Source: Streptomyces sannanensis (GTDB lineage Bacteria > Actinomycetota > Actinomycetes > Streptomycetales > Streptomycetaceae). From it: 64,000 nt of DNA. A program made the translations under genes and the position numbers. Numbering within the stretch: the first letter of the stretch is position 1; each line of letters starts with the position of its first letter. Of the stretch, positions 12,618 to 21,524 are shown piece by piece. The stretch spans positions 3,472,001 through 3,536,000 of the forward strand of contig NZ_BAAAYL010000001.1 of the NCBI RefSeq assembly GCF_039536205.1, given 5' to 3'. The notes under the pieces are model-generated. The model made no database searches, was not told the DNA's origin, and was given only the letters and a program-made list of their open reading frames with translations.

Positions 12618-15242
12618 ATGGCCGACGAGACTTCCCCCGCCTTCGGCGGGGACACCCCTGCCCCCGTGACCACCGAGGAAGAAGGACCGCAGATGCGGAT
12701 CGAGCCCGTCGGGCTCGAGACGGAGATGCAGCGCTCCTACCTCGACTACGCGATGTCCGTCATCGTGTCGCGCGCGCTGCCGGACGTACGGGACGGTCTC
12801 AAGCCCGTCCACCGGCGTGTGCTGTACGCGATGTACGACGGCGGGTACCGGCCCGAGAAGGGCTTCTACAAGTGCGCCCGTGTCGTCGGCGACGTCATGG
12901 GTACGTACCACCCGCACGGCGACACCTCGATCTACGACGCCCTGGTGCGTCTGGCGCAGCCGTGGTCGATGCGGATGCCGCTGGTGGACTCCAACGGCAA
13001 CTTCGGCTCCCCGGGCAACGACCCGGCGGCCGCCATGCGCTACACCGAGTGCAAGATGGCGCCGCTGTCGATGGAGATGGTCCGGGACATCGACGAGGAG
13101 ACCGTCGACTTCCAGGACAACTACGACGGCCGTAACCAGGAGCCGACGGTCCTGCCGTCCCGCTTCCCGAACCTGCTGGTCAACGGCTCGGCGGGTATCG
13201 CGGTCGGTATGGCCACCAACATCCCGCCGCACAATCTGCGGGAGGTGGCCCAGGGCGCGCAGTGGTACCTGGAGCACCCGGAGGCCACCCACGAGGAGCT
13301 GCTCGACGCGCTGATCGAGCGGATCAAGGGCCCGGACTTCCCGACCGGTGCCCTGGTGGTGGGCCGCAAGGGCATCGAGGAGGCGTACCGCACGGGCCGT
13401 GGCTCGATCACGATGCGTGCGGTGGTCGAGGTCGAGGAGATCCAGAACCGCCAGTGCCTGGTGGTCACGGAGCTGCCCTACCAGGTCAACCCGGACAACC
13501 TCGCGCAGAAGATCGCCGACCTGGTGAAGGACGGCAAGATCGGCGGTATCGCGGACGTCCGCGACGAGACGTCCTCGCGCACCGGCCAGCGTCTGGTCAT
13601 CGTGCTGAAGCGGGACGCGGTCGCCAAGGTCGTGCTGAACAACCTGTACAAGCACACCGACCTGCAGACGAACTTCGGCGCGAACATGCTGGCGCTGGTC
13701 GACGGTGTGCCGCGCACGCTGTCGCTGGACGCGTTCATCCGTCACTGGGTGACGCACCAGATCGAGGTCATCGTCCGGCGTACGAAGTTCCGGCTGCGCA
13801 AGGCCGAGGAGCGGGCCCACATCCTGCGCGGTCTGCTCAAGGCACTGGACGCGATCGACGAGGTCATCGCGCTGATCCGGCGCAGTGACACGGTCGAGGT
13901 CGCGCGCGAGGGCCTGATGAGCCTCCTGGAGATCGACGAGATCCAGGCGAACGCGATCCTGGAGATGCAGCTCCGCCGGCTGGCGGCCCTGGAGCGGCAG
14001 AAGATCCTCCAGGAGCACGACGAGCTCCAGGCGAAGATCAACGAGTACAACGAGATCCTCGCCTCTCCCGAGCGTCAGCGCCAGATCATCAGCGAGGAAC
14101 TGGGCGCGCTGGTGGAGAAGTTCGGCGACGACCGCCGCTCCAAGCTGGTGCCGTTCGACGGTGACATGTCCATCGAGGATCTGATCGCCGAGGAGGACAT
14201 CGTCGTCACCATCACGCGTGGCGGCTATGTGAAGCGCACGAAGACCGACGACTACCGCTCGCAGAAGCGTGGCGGCAAGGGCGTGCGCGGCACGAAGCTC
14301 AAGGAAGACGACATCGTCGACCACTTCTTCGTGTCCACGACGCACCACTGGCTGCTGTTCTTCACCAACAAGGGCCGGGTGTACCGGGCCAAGGCGTACG
14401 AGCTTCCGGACGTCGGCCGGGACGCGCGCGGTCAGCACGTGGCGAACCTGCTCGCCTTCCAGCCGGAGGAGCGGATCGCTCAGATCCTGGCGATCCGCGA
14501 CTACGAGGCGGCTCCCTACCTGGTGCTGGCCACGAAGTCGGGTCTGGTGAAGAAGACCCCGCTGAAGGACTACGACTCGCCGCGTTCGGGCGGTGTCATC
14601 GCGATCAACCTCCGGGAGACGGACGGTGAGGGCGACGGCGCGTCGGACGAGCTGATCGGCGCGGAGCTGGTGTCGGCGGAGGACGATTTGCTGCTCATCA
14701 GCAAGAAGGCGCAGTCGATCCGGTTCACCGCGACGGATGAGGCGCTGCGGCCGATGGGCCGGGCCACATCGGGCGTCAAGGGCATGAGTTTCCGTCAAGG
14801 GGACGAGCTGCTCTCGATGAATGTCGTCCGGCCCGGTACTTTCGTCTTCACCGCAACCGATGGCGGATACGCGAAGCGCACAGCCGTCGACGAGTACCGC
14901 GTCCAGGGCCGCGGCGGCCTCGGTATCAAGGCCGCCAAGATCGTGGAGGACCGCGGTTCGCTCGTGGGTGCGCTGGTGGTCGAGGAGGCCGATGAGATCC
15001 TTGCCATCACGTTGTCGGGCGGTGTGATTCGTACGCGAGTCAACGAGGTCAGGGAGACGGGCCGTGACACCATGGGCGTCCAACTGATCAACCTGGGCAA
15101 GCGCGATGCCGTGGTCGGCATCGCCCGTAACGCCGAGGCCGGTCGCGAAGCCGAGGAGGTCGACGCGACGGAGGGGGCCGAAGGCGGGACGGCCGAAGGC
15201 GCCGAGGGCACGCAGCCTTCGGCAGGGGAGCACGAGGAGTAA
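12618..15242 (+). CDS. gyrA: DNA gyrase subunit A
   Basis: 874 aa, ATG start with AAGGATCTGAG upstream. The catalytic Tyr is Tyr142 in AMRYTECKM. The quinolone region [14 protein letters not shown] has Thr103 and Asp107 at the E. coli 83/87 equivalents. The C-terminal half is the beta-pinwheel with repeated motifs such as [20 protein letters not shown] and [11 protein letters not shown]. The last ~40 residues are acidic (Glu/Ala/Gly-rich) and variable. It cuts and rejoins DNA in the gyrase A2B2 tetramer and follows gyrB by 44 bp. Confidence 0.98.
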   Translation: MADETSPAFGGDTPAPVTTEEEGPQMRIEPVGLETEMQRSYLDYAMSVIVSRALPDVRDGLKPVHRRVLYAMYDGGYRPEKGFYKCARVVGDVMGTYHPHGDTSIYDALVRLAQPWSMRMPLVDSNGNFGSPGNDPAAAMRYTECKMAPLSMEMVRDIDEETVDFQDNYDGRNQEPTVLPSRFPNLLVNGSAGIAVGMATNIPPHNLREVAQGAQWYLEHPEATHEELLDALIERIKGPDFPTGALVVGRKGIEEAYRTGRGSITMRAVVEVEEIQNRQCLVVTELPYQVNPDNLAQKIADLVKDGKIGGIADVRDETSSRTGQRLVIVLKRDAVAKVVLNNLYKHTDLQTNFGANMLALVDGVPRTLSLDAFIRHWVTHQIEVIVRRTKFRLRKAEERAHILRGLLKALDAIDEVIALIRRSDTVEVAREGLMSLLEIDEIQANAILEMQLRRLAALERQKILQEHDELQAKINEYNEILASPERQRQIISEELGALVEKFGDDRRSKLVPFDGDMSIEDLIAEEDIVVTITRGGYVKRTKTDDYRSQKRGGKGVRGTKLKEDDIVDHFFVSTTHHWLLFFTNKGRVYRAKAYELPDVGRDARGQHVANLLAFQPEERIAQILAIRDYEAAPYLVLATKSGLVKKTPLKDYDSPRSGGVIAINLRETDGEGDGASDELIGAELVSAEDDLLLISKKAQSIRFTATDEALRPMGRATSGVKGMSFRQGDELLSMNVVRPGTFVFTATDGGYAKRTAVDEYRVQGRGGLGIKAAKIVEDRGSLVGALVVEEADEILAITLSGGVIRTRVNEVRETGRDTMGVQLINLGKRDAVVGIARNAEAGREAEEVDATEGAEGGTAEGAEGTQPSAGEHEE

Positions 15243-15245
15243 AGC

Positions 15246-15899
15246 GTGAGCGGAGCCATGGGCGCCGGAGCGGCTGGTTCTGGAGCGAACGGTGCCCGTG
15301 GCTCTGCCACGGACTCCCGGGGCGGGCAGGGCAGGGGGGCGACGGTGACGGAGACCCGAGAGGGTCAGGCCTCGTACGACGACCATTCGGAGAGTCCCCT
15401 GCCGGGCGAGCGCGAGCAGGCCTCGGCGGCCGGCCGGCAGCCCTATCACCCGCCGCAGGCCTACCAGGTGCCGAAGGAAGGCACCCAGGGCGTGCGCAGG
15501 CCGCGTACGGGTGCGCGGACGACTCCGCGTACCCGTAAGGCGCGGCTGCGGGTGGCCAAGGCCGATCCGTGGTCGGTGATGAAGGTCAGCTTCCTGCTGT
15601 CCATCGCCCTGGGCATCTGCACGGTGGTGGCGTCCGCCGTGCTGTGGATGGTCATGGACGCGATGGGTGTCTTCTCCACGGTCGGCGGGACGATCAGCGA
15701 GGCCACTGGCTCCAACGAGAGCAACGGCTTCGATCTGCAGTCGTTCCTGTCGCTGCCGCGTGTCCTGCTCTTCACCTCGGTCATCGCGGTGATCGATGTG
15801 GTGCTGGCCACGGCGTTGGCGACGCTGGGCGCCTTCATCTACAACCTGTCGGCCGGTTTTGTGGGCGGTGTCGAGCTCACGCTCGCCGAGGACGAGTAA
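15246..15899 (+). CDS. DUF3566 membrane protein
   Basis: 217 aa, GTG start 3 bp after the gyrA stop, with AGGAG overlapping the end of gyrA. The N-terminal ~100 residues are a disordered Gly/Ala/Arg-rich cytoplasmic region. The DUF3566 domain (about 108-217) has two membrane segments, near VSFLLSIALGICTVVASAVL and VLLFTSVIAVIDVVLATALA, flanking a short extracytoplasmic loop. It almost always follows gyrA in actinobacteria and is probably co-transcribed. Function unknown; an envelope or division role is only inferred from distribution. Confidence 0.88.
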   Translation: MSGAMGAGAAGSGANGARGSATDSRGGQGRGATVTETREGQASYDDHSESPLPGEREQASAAGRQPYHPPQAYQVPKEGTQGVRRPRTGARTTPRTRKARLRVAKADPWSVMKVSFLLSIALGICTVVASAVLWMVMDAMGVFSTVGGTISEATGSNESNGFDLQSFLSLPRVLLFTSVIAVIDVVLATALATLGAFIYNLSAGFVGGVELTLAEDE

Positions 15900-15939
15900 G
15901 GCCCGGCAGTATCGATCCGGCCTGGGGCCAGGGCCGATT

Positions 15940-15968
15940 TTGGGACTGGCCCCCACGTGCGCTAATCT
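15940..15968 (+). promoter_or_regulatory. putative tRNA-Ile promoter
   Basis: TTGGGA (15940-15945) and TAATCT (15963-15968) with an exact 17-bp spacer. This fits a housekeeping sigma promoter about 35 bp upstream of the tRNA. Confidence 0.5.
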
Positions 15969-16008
15969 TCAGGAGTCGGCGCGCAGGAAAGCGCGAAAAG
16001 CGACGCCC

Positions 16009-16082
16009 GGGGCTATAGCTCAGTTGGTTAGAGCGCATCCCTGATAAGGATGAGGCCACAGGTTCAAATCCTGTTAGCCCCA
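16009..16082 (+). tRNA. tRNA-Ile (GAT anticodon)
   Basis: 74-nt cloverleaf. The acceptor stem GGGGCTA pairs with TAGCCCC. It has D-arm TAGCTCAGTTGGTTAGAGC, anticodon loop CTGATAA (GAT) and T-arm ACAGGTTCAAATCCTGT. Discriminator A; CCA is not fully encoded. A strong hairpin terminator follows. Confidence 0.98.
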
Positions 16083-16087
16083 CAATG

Positions 16088-16121
16088 AAGGCCCGGTGGT
16101 TCGGAAGAACCACCGGGCCTT
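16088..16121 (+). terminator. tRNA-Ile terminator
   Basis: Perfect 15-bp stem (16088-16102 with 16107-16121) closed by a GGAA tetraloop, six bases after the tRNA. Confidence 0.85.
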
Positions 16122-16182
16122 CTGCATGTGCGCCGGACAGGAGTTGGGGGGCATAGGTCACTGATCGGTATCGGCCGGGAGG

Positions 16183-16188
16183 TATAGT
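16183..16188 (+). promoter_or_regulatory. putative -10 element for the DLW-39 gene
   Basis: TATAGT at 16183-16188, about 45 bp before the GTG start. It stands out in this GC-rich setting, but no convincing -35 element accompanies it. Confidence 0.35.
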
Positions 16189-16233
16189 CGGGCGCCAGAG
16201 GTCTCCTACGTCAACGAAAGACGAGGTCGCGCG

Positions 16234-16368
16234 GTGAAGAAGCTTCTCCTGGTCGCACTGGCCGCCATCGGCGGGCTCCTCGTGTACCGCCAGATCCAGG
16301 CGGATCGCGCCGAGCAGGATCTGTGGACGGAGGCGACTGACTCCGTGTCCGCAGGTTCGGGTGTGTGA
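16234..16368 (+). CDS. DLW-39 family small membrane protein
   Basis: 44 aa, GTG start: a Lys-Lys start, one membrane segment (LLLVALAAIGGLLVYRQI, about 4-21), then QADRAEQDLWTEATDSV. The Asp-Leu-Trp signature at residues 29-31 defines the actinobacterial DLW-39 family, which is ~39-45 aa and typically encoded near gyrA and tRNA-Ile. Function unknown. Very short ORF calling would miss it, but composition, start and position are all right. Confidence 0.85.
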   Translation: MKKLLLVALAAIGGLLVYRQIQADRAEQDLWTEATDSVSAGSGV

Positions 16369-16503
16369 GTTCCAGCAGTCCGAATCCGGGCCCCGGTCGC
16401 TTGTGCGGCCGGGGCTCTGTGCTGTCCGGGGGCATTGAGTTCCCGTGCGCGAACAGAGAGCTTGCACAAGTAAATCGAACAGGGTGAGGACAAGGAGCGG
16501 CGC

Positions 16504-17790
16504 GTGACGATGCAGCGCGGGAGGGGCCCACTGGCGCTGGCGGGGGCGGCGGTGTGCGCGGCGGTAATGGCCGGCCCGGCGTGGGCGGCCGACGAGCCGG
16601 GTGCGTACGGCTACGACGAGGCGGCGAGGACGGTCAAGGGCGGGGCCACCAGTACGGACGGGCCGCGGCTGCCCGCCGGCTCGACCTATCGGGACTCCAT
16701 TCGGGCCGGCCAGAAGCTGTACTACCGGGTGGATCTGGACGCGAAGTCCAACGCGTACCTCTCGACCGTGGTCGTACCCGGGCCGGGGACGAAGGTCGCC
16801 GGCGACCGTGTCAGGGTGCGGCTGGAGGACCGCCGGGCGGGCAGCTGCGACACCGAGGACACCGGCTTCACGAGCAGCGCCGCGTACCCGCGGCCGGTCA
16901 CCGCCGTCGTCGCCCGCGTGATCGAGAAGGACCGCACCTCGTGCCAGGAGGCGGGTTCCTACTACCTGGTCGTCGAGCGGGAGGGCGCGCCCACAGCCGA
17001 CCCCGGCCCATGGGGCCTGGAGATCGGTCATCTGACCGAGCCGGCCCCGAAGGCGGGCGGGCCGACCGCCGCACCCTCCCAGTGGCCCTCGGCGTCCCCG
17101 CCGCCGCCCCAGGACGGCCCGCGGGAGCGTCACGGCGGTACGGGCTTCCACACGGCCACCGGACTGGCCCAGGGCGAGTGGACGGACACCATCACGCCGG
17201 GCCGGACCCTCTACTACTGGGTGCCCGTCGACTGGGGACAGCAGCTCTTCGCCAGCGCGGACCTGGGCAGTTCGGCGAAAGAGGGCGCCTTCGTGGGTGG
17301 CGCCCTCTCGCTGCGGCTGTTCAACCCGGTGCGGTCCCTCGTCACCGGGAAGGACGCGTACTACAGCGGGAAGCAGACGTCGGCCGCGCTCGACCCGGTT
17401 CCGCCGGTGGCGTACGAGAACCGCTACAACGCCGGCGACAGCGTCAGCGGAATGCGTTTCGCCGGCGGGTACTACCTCGCGGTCGACCTCAACCCCGAGG
17501 TCGTGAAGGACTACGGCAAGGGGCCGTACGGTCTGACGCTGCGGCTGACCATCACGGGCGACGCGAAGAACGGGCCCTACGACGGACCCGCGGGCGAGTT
17601 CGCCGTCAGCGACGCCTCCCGGCAAGCGGCCGCGAGCGGGCAGAAGAGCGGGCAGAGGTCCTCCGGCGACACTGCCGACAGCGCCATGCCGGTGGTCGCC
17701 GCCGCCGGAATCGGCACGGGCACCGTGCTGGTCCTCGGGCTCGGGGTGTGGACGCTGGCCGCCCGGCGGTCCGCGCTCAGATCCGGCTGA
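16504..17790 (+). CDS. secreted, membrane-anchored protein with a duplicated beta domain
   Basis: 428 aa, GTG start. A signal peptide (about 1-29, cleavage after AWA) and a C-terminal anchor (VLVLGLGVWTLAARRS, about 407-422) with basic cytoplasmic end place the body outside the cell. Two similar halves are visible. The first has YRDSIRAGQKLYYRVDLD and later AGSYYLVVE...PWGLEI. The second has WTDTITPGRTLYYWVPVD and later AGGYYLAVD...PYGLTL. The linker between them is Pro-rich. No enzyme motif was recognised. The gene converges on, and overlaps by 14 bp, the kinase gene on the other strand. Exact role unknown. Confidence 0.75.
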   Translation: MTMQRGRGPLALAGAAVCAAVMAGPAWAADEPGAYGYDEAARTVKGGATSTDGPRLPAGSTYRDSIRAGQKLYYRVDLDAKSNAYLSTVVVPGPGTKVAGDRVRVRLEDRRAGSCDTEDTGFTSSAAYPRPVTAVVARVIEKDRTSCQEAGSYYLVVEREGAPTADPGPWGLEIGHLTEPAPKAGGPTAAPSQWPSASPPPPQDGPRERHGGTGFHTATGLAQGEWTDTITPGRTLYYWVPVDWGQQLFASADLGSSAKEGAFVGGALSLRLFNPVRSLVTGKDAYYSGKQTSAALDPVPPVAYENRYNAGDSVSGMRFAGGYYLAVDLNPEVVKDYGKGPYGLTLRLTITGDAKNGPYDGPAGEFAVSDASRQAAASGQKSGQRSSGDTADSAMPVVAAAGIGTGTVLVLGLGVWTLAARRSALRSG

Positions 17791-19000
17791 GCGCCCAGAA
17801 GCCCACGGCGAAACAGATCAGCGCCACGATCAGGACCGGGACCGCCACCTTCGCGGGCGGTCCCGTCCGCACCCGCACCGAAGGTGCTGCGGACACGGTC
17901 TGTGCCGGTGCCTGCTCCCACGCGGGGGAGGCCACCGGCGCCGCGGGGGGAGTGGCCGGTCGCACCGGCGGGGCCAGATGGAAACTGCCGGTCGTCGACA
18001 TCGCGGACGGCGGCGTCACGGACGGCTGCACGGACGGCTGCACGGACGGCTGGGCGGACGGCTGGGCGGGCGCATGCACGGACTCCCGCACCGGCTGCCG
18101 TACGGGCTCCACAGGCCTCTCCACGGGGCCCTGCGGGCCGAATCCGGCCGGAAGCGGGCCCAGTTGGTCGAAGACCTCCACCGGCTCCCCGCCCGGCCCG
18201 GCGTCCGGCAGCAGTTCCACAGCCGCGTGCAGTGCCTTGCGCGCCCCGTTGGCCGTACGGAACCGGGCCTGCGGATCCGGCTGGAGCAGCCCCGCCAGGA
18301 CCTGCCACAGCGGCTCCGGGACACCCTGGGGCGCGCCCGGCGTGCCGTGCGCGGTGAAGTGTTCCACCAGCGCCAGGGCGTCGGGCTTCCTCCCCTTGAG
18401 CAGATACAGAGCGACCAGGCCGACGGCGAAGAGATCCGCCGGGAAGTCCGGCTCCGCGCCCGTCATCTGCTCCGGAGCGAAATAACCGGGCGTACCCACC
18501 ACGTAGTTGGTCTCGGTCAGCCGCGGTTCGCCCTTGCGTATCGCGATGCCGAAGTCGGACAGCCGCAGATGGGGCCGCCCGGTGCCGGTGGCCTCCAGCA
18601 GGATGTTCGCCGGCTTGATGTCGCGGTGCACCACGCCCTCCGCGTGCACGGCCGCCAGCCCCGACAGCAGCTGGTCCAGCAGAGCGCACACGAAACGCGG
18701 CGGCAGCGGACCGTAGTCACGGATCAGATGGGCCAGTGAGCCGCCGGCCACCAACTCCATGGTGAACAGCACCTTGTCGTCGTCCGCGGCCCAGCTGGCC
18801 GGGGCGAGCACGTGCGGATGGTCGATCCGCAGAGCCTGCTCACGGACGAAGCGCAACAACATGTGCGCGTCGCTCTGTTGCAGCACCTTGGCCGCCACAT
18901 AGCGCCGCCGCCGATGGTCCCAGGCGCGCCAGACCGAGCCCATGCCACCGGCCCCGATCGGCTCGACCAGCTCGTACCGACCAGCGAAGATCTCACCCAT
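17777..19000 (-). CDS. membrane-anchored Ser/Thr protein kinase
   Basis: 407 aa, ATG start. Hanks-type kinase domain about 8-270: glycine loop GAGGMGSVW at 16-24, ATP-binding Lys in AAKVL at 38, catalytic HRDIKPAN, metal-binding DFGIA, activation segment VVGTPGYFAPEQM. A Pro/Ser/Val linker contains short repeats (PSAQPSVQPSVQPSV). One C-terminal membrane segment (VAVPVLIVALICFAVGFWAL) ends almost at the C-terminus, so there is no external sensor. It follows an XRE-type regulator by 27 bp, a pairing that suggests a common pathway. Substrates unknown. Confidence 0.9.
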   Translation of the reverse strand: MGEIFAGRYELVEPIGAGGMGSVWRAWDHRRRRYVAAKVLQQSDAHMLLRFVREQALRIDHPHVLAPASWAADDDKVLFTMELVAGGSLAHLIRDYGPLPPRFVCALLDQLLSGLAAVHAEGVVHRDIKPANILLEATGTGRPHLRLSDFGIAIRKGEPRLTETNYVVGTPGYFAPEQMTGAEPDFPADLFAVGLVALYLLKGRKPDALALVEHFTAHGTPGAPQGVPEPLWQVLAGLLQPDPQARFRTANGARKALHAAVELLPDAGPGGEPVEVFDQLGPLPAGFGPQGPVERPVEPVRQPVRESVHAPAQPSAQPSVQPSVQPSVTPPSAMSTTGSFHLAPPVRPATPPAAPVASPAWEQAPAQTVSAAPSVRVRTGPPAKVAVPVLIVALICFAVGFWALSRI

Positions 19001-19027
19001 TGCGCCGCGCCCGCCCCGTCCGTCGGC

Positions 19028-19576
19028 TCAGTTCTGGTGCGACTCGTAGTGGGCGACCGCCTCCGCGGTGCGCCCCGCCCCGTACACCCGGAGGAACTCT
19101 GCCAGCTCCGGATGGGTCGCGGCGAGCGAGTCCGCCGCGTCGATGATGTCTCCGGCCGCCGCCACCGAGCGCAGCAGCGACTGGATCTCGCGGACCACCC
19201 GGCGCACGGTCGGCCCGCCCGAACCGGCCGTCGTCGGGCCGGAGGCGGTGAGGACCGAGCCGCCCTGGGACTTCTTGATCTCGTCCATGCGGTCGGTCGC
19301 CTCCCCGGCACTGACGCTGCCGTCGGCGACCTGCACGGCGAGCTCCTGGAGGGCCTGGACACGCTGCACCACGGCCGGGTTGCCGATCTTGGCGCGCTGG
19401 CCGCTCATCAGCTGCGACAGCATGGGTGCGGACAGGCCCAGCACCGCCGCGAGCCGCGCCTGGTTCAGCCCGAGATCGTCGATGAGCCGACGGAAGAGCG
19501 CCCCCAGAGACTCCCCGTACCAACTGCGCTGAAGCTCTCTGGCTCTCGCGGTCGCTTCCTGCTGCGCTGTATCCAT
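19028..19576 (-). CDS. XRE-type helix-turn-helix regulator
   Basis: 182 aa, ATG start. The HTH lies at about 30-60: IDDLGLNQARLAAVLGLSAPMLSQLMSGQ, the classic XRE pattern of two helices with the recognition helix PMLSQLMSG. The rest is helical and rich in Ala, Asp and Glu, without a recognised ligand domain. It lies directly upstream of the Ser/Thr kinase gene in the same direction, so it may be phosphorylated by it (inference). Confidence 0.85.
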   Translation of the reverse strand: MDTAQQEATARARELQRSWYGESLGALFRRLIDDLGLNQARLAAVLGLSAPMLSQLMSGQRAKIGNPAVVQRVQALQELAVQVADGSVSAGEATDRMDEIKKSQGGSVLTASGPTTAGSGGPTVRRVVREIQSLLRSVAAAGDIIDAADSLAATHPELAEFLRVYGAGRTAEAVAHYESHQN

Positions 19577-19747
19577 GTGCGCCTCCCCATCGCTGTCGCT
19601 TCGCTGGTGCGAAGCTGTCGAGCATCTTACGGAGAGTGGTCGCCGACCGGGAGTCCCAATCCTTTTGCGGGATCCGGGGGGTTACCCGGTACTCTGGTCT
19701 GCGGCGGTGGCCGAGGTGATGAGCCTTTCGGCTACGTCCCCTTTTTC

Positions 19748-19820
19748 GGGGCCTTAGCTCAGTTGGTAGAGCGCTGTCTTTGCATGGCAGATGTCAGGGG
19801 TTCGACTCCCCTAGGCTCCA
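19748..19820 (+). tRNA. tRNA-Ala (TGC anticodon)
   Basis: 73 nt. The acceptor stem GGGGCCT pairs with AGGCTCC (one G-U), D-arm TAGCTCAGTTGGTAGAGC, anticodon loop TTTGCAT (TGC), T-arm CAGGGGTTCGACTCCCCT. Discriminator A; CCA not encoded. A possible -10 (TACTCT) lies at 19690-19695. Confidence 0.98.
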
Positions 19821-19831
19821 CAGACACCCCG

Positions 19832-19867
19832 AGGGCGCCGGGAGATTCCAGATCTCCCGGCGCCCTT
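19832..19867. terminator. tRNA-Ala terminator
   Basis: Perfect 15-bp stem (19832-19846 with 19852-19866) and a 5-nt loop. It lies between tRNA-Ala and the convergent DUF5324 gene and can serve both. Confidence 0.85.
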
Positions 19868-19893
19868 CGCATGCTGTACGGATGATCGGCCGC

Positions 19894-20559
19894 TCAGGGC
19901 TGATCCTCGTCCTCCGCCGCCTCGGACTTGGCCTGCTTGGCCTGCACCTCGGGGTCGAGCACGGCCCGGTCCACGCTGCTGATCTCCGTGGCGGCCGGTG
20001 GCTCGACCAGCCAGTCCGGGTTGGCCTGCTTGTCCCACCACCGCCAGGCCGCGTACGCGGCACCCGCCAGCAGGCTGATCAGCACCACTCCCTTGGCCGC
20101 CCGGCGCGCCCTGGCCCGGCGCTCGTTCCTGCGGGCCAGCTTGGCGATCTCTTCCACGGTGATCTGTCCGCGCAGGGCTGCCACGGCGGCCGCGCTGCGG
20201 GCCATGGCCGCCCCGGCCATCGGCTGAGTCACGGCCACCGCGTGCTCCATGCGCGGCACGGTGTAGTCGGTCGCCTGCCGCGCTGCCTTGCGGGCAGCGC
20301 CGGCAGCCTGGTGCGCGGCCTTGTCGACCTTGGGCGGCACATGCGGGGCAATGCGCGCGTCGTACTGGACGCGGGCCTGGCAGCGGGCCTGTCGCGCGGC
20401 CTTCGACACCTTCGGTGCGAGCCGTACGCGGGCCTCGTGGGCATAGTGCGCAGCCTGGTCCCTGGCCGTGTCGGCGTAGGGCGCCACCACTTCCGCGGCG
20501 TGCAGCACGCTCTCCTTCGCGGTGCCGGTCGCGGCGCGCATGCTGTCCATGCGGGTCAC
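19894..20559 (-). CDS. DUF5324 family membrane protein
   Basis: 221 aa, ATG start. A long helical N-terminus rich in Ala, Arg, His and Lys (1-150, many heptad-like AARQA/KAARQA segments) is followed by one membrane segment (GVVLISLLAGAAYAAWRWW, about 166-184). An acidic end follows (SEAAEDEDQP). Matches the Streptomyces-restricted DUF5324 pattern as I know it; function unknown. The topology predicts a cytoplasmic amphipathic helix on a single anchor. Confidence 0.7.
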   Translation of the reverse strand: MTRMDSMRAATGTAKESVLHAAEVVAPYADTARDQAAHYAHEARVRLAPKVSKAARQARCQARVQYDARIAPHVPPKVDKAAHQAAGAARKAARQATDYTVPRMEHAVAVTQPMAGAAMARSAAAVAALRGQITVEEIAKLARRNERRARARRAAKGVVLISLLAGAAYAAWRWWDKQANPDWLVEPPAATEISSVDRAVLDPEVQAKQAKSEAAEDEDQP

Positions 20560-20865
20560 GGGATCCTCCTCCTCGATGGCGGTCGGTGAGTCGCCTTTCC
20601 ACCCATTTCCGAATCATGCCCGCGAATCGCCCCGACGGCATGCGGGGCGCGCATCCGGGTCACTTGCATCACTCCGGCCACTTCGATCGATTTCGGTCGG
20701 GCAAGGTGACATGGGGCATTGCGGTGCAAGGGGAACCTGTGCACGACAATGCCACGGTTCGCCCGCGCGTGCGCTGCTCCGGTGACGACTCGGCCGCATT
20801 TCTCCCTTCGGGAGCTGTCCGTGCGAGGATCGGAACAGTCAGTGACGACCTAAGGAAGGCACAAC
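20560..20865. other. divergent intergenic region, DUF5324 / cyclophilin
   Basis: 306 bp without a gene I can support. No tRNA, clear promoter pair, strong hairpin or DnaA box was seen. The upstream sequences of both flanking genes must contain their promoters. Confidence 0.5.
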
Positions 20866-21393
20866 GTGGCCGAGCAGCTTTACGCCACCCTGAAGACGAA
20901 CCAAGGCGACATCGAGATCCGGCTGCTGCCGGACCACGCCCCCAAGACGGTCAAGAACTTCGTGGAGCTCGCTCAGGGCGAGCGCGAGTGGACCCACCCG
21001 GCCACCGGCCGGAAGTCCAACGGCAGGCTCTACGACGGCACGGTCTTCCACCGGGTCATCAGCGGCTTCATGATCCAGGGCGGCGACCCGCTGGGCGACG
21101 GCACCGGCGGCCCCGGCTACACGTTCGCCGACGAGTTCCACCCCGACCTCGCCTTCGACAAGCCGTACCTGCTCGCCATGGCCAACGCCGGCCCGGGCAC
21201 CAACGGCTCGCAGTTCTTCATCACCGTGGCGCCCACCGCCTGGCTGACCCGCAAGCACACGATCTTCGGCGAGGTCTCCAACGAGGCCAGCAAGAAGGTC
21301 GTGGACGCCATCGCGGCCACGCCGACCAACCCGCGCACCGACCGCCCGGTCGAGGACGTCGTCATCGAGTCGGTCGTCGTCGAGACCCGCTGA
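20866..21393 (+). CDS. cyclophilin-type peptidyl-prolyl cis-trans isomerase
   Basis: 175 aa, GTG start with AAGG upstream and no signal peptide, so cytoplasmic. The active-site Arg is in [15 protein letters not shown], followed by the conserved [25 protein letters not shown] and HTIFGEV segments. It catalyses proline isomerisation in protein folding. A very long perfect hairpin lies 31 bp after the stop. Its place next to the rhomboid gene is conserved in Streptomyces. Confidence 0.95.
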   Translation: MAEQLYATLKTNQGDIEIRLLPDHAPKTVKNFVELAQGEREWTHPATGRKSNGRLYDGTVFHRVISGFMIQGGDPLGDGTGGPGYTFADEFHPDLAFDKPYLLAMANAGPGTNGSQFFITVAPTAWLTRKHTIFGEVSNEASKKVVDAIAATPTNPRTDRPVEDVVIESVVVETR

Positions 21394-21424
21394 GACGCTG
21401 GGCCGTTCCCCCAGGGGAACCAAT

Positions 21425-21487
21425 CCGCCCCGCCCGTCCGTATGGGGTACGTATGGGTTACGTTCCCCATACGGACGGGCGGGGCGG
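21425..21487. repeat. long perfect inverted repeat (hairpin) before the rhomboid gene
   Basis: Two perfectly complementary 23-nt arms, 21425-21447 and 21465-21487, separated by 17 nt. The stem can continue inward for five more pairs after one mismatch. It sits between the cyclophilin stop and the rhomboid ribosome-binding site (GAGGGG about 21515). It may be the cyclophilin terminator, an attenuator of the next gene or a protein-binding site. No T run follows. Confidence 0.85.
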
Positions 21488-21524
21488 CGTCGCGTGCCCA
21501 CCCCCTACAAGGACGAGGGGACCG

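Noticed and set aside
12915..12956. Thr103 of GyrA at the quinolone position as a resistance change
   Set aside because: Thr or Ala at this site is normal in actinobacteria; Asp107 is conserved.
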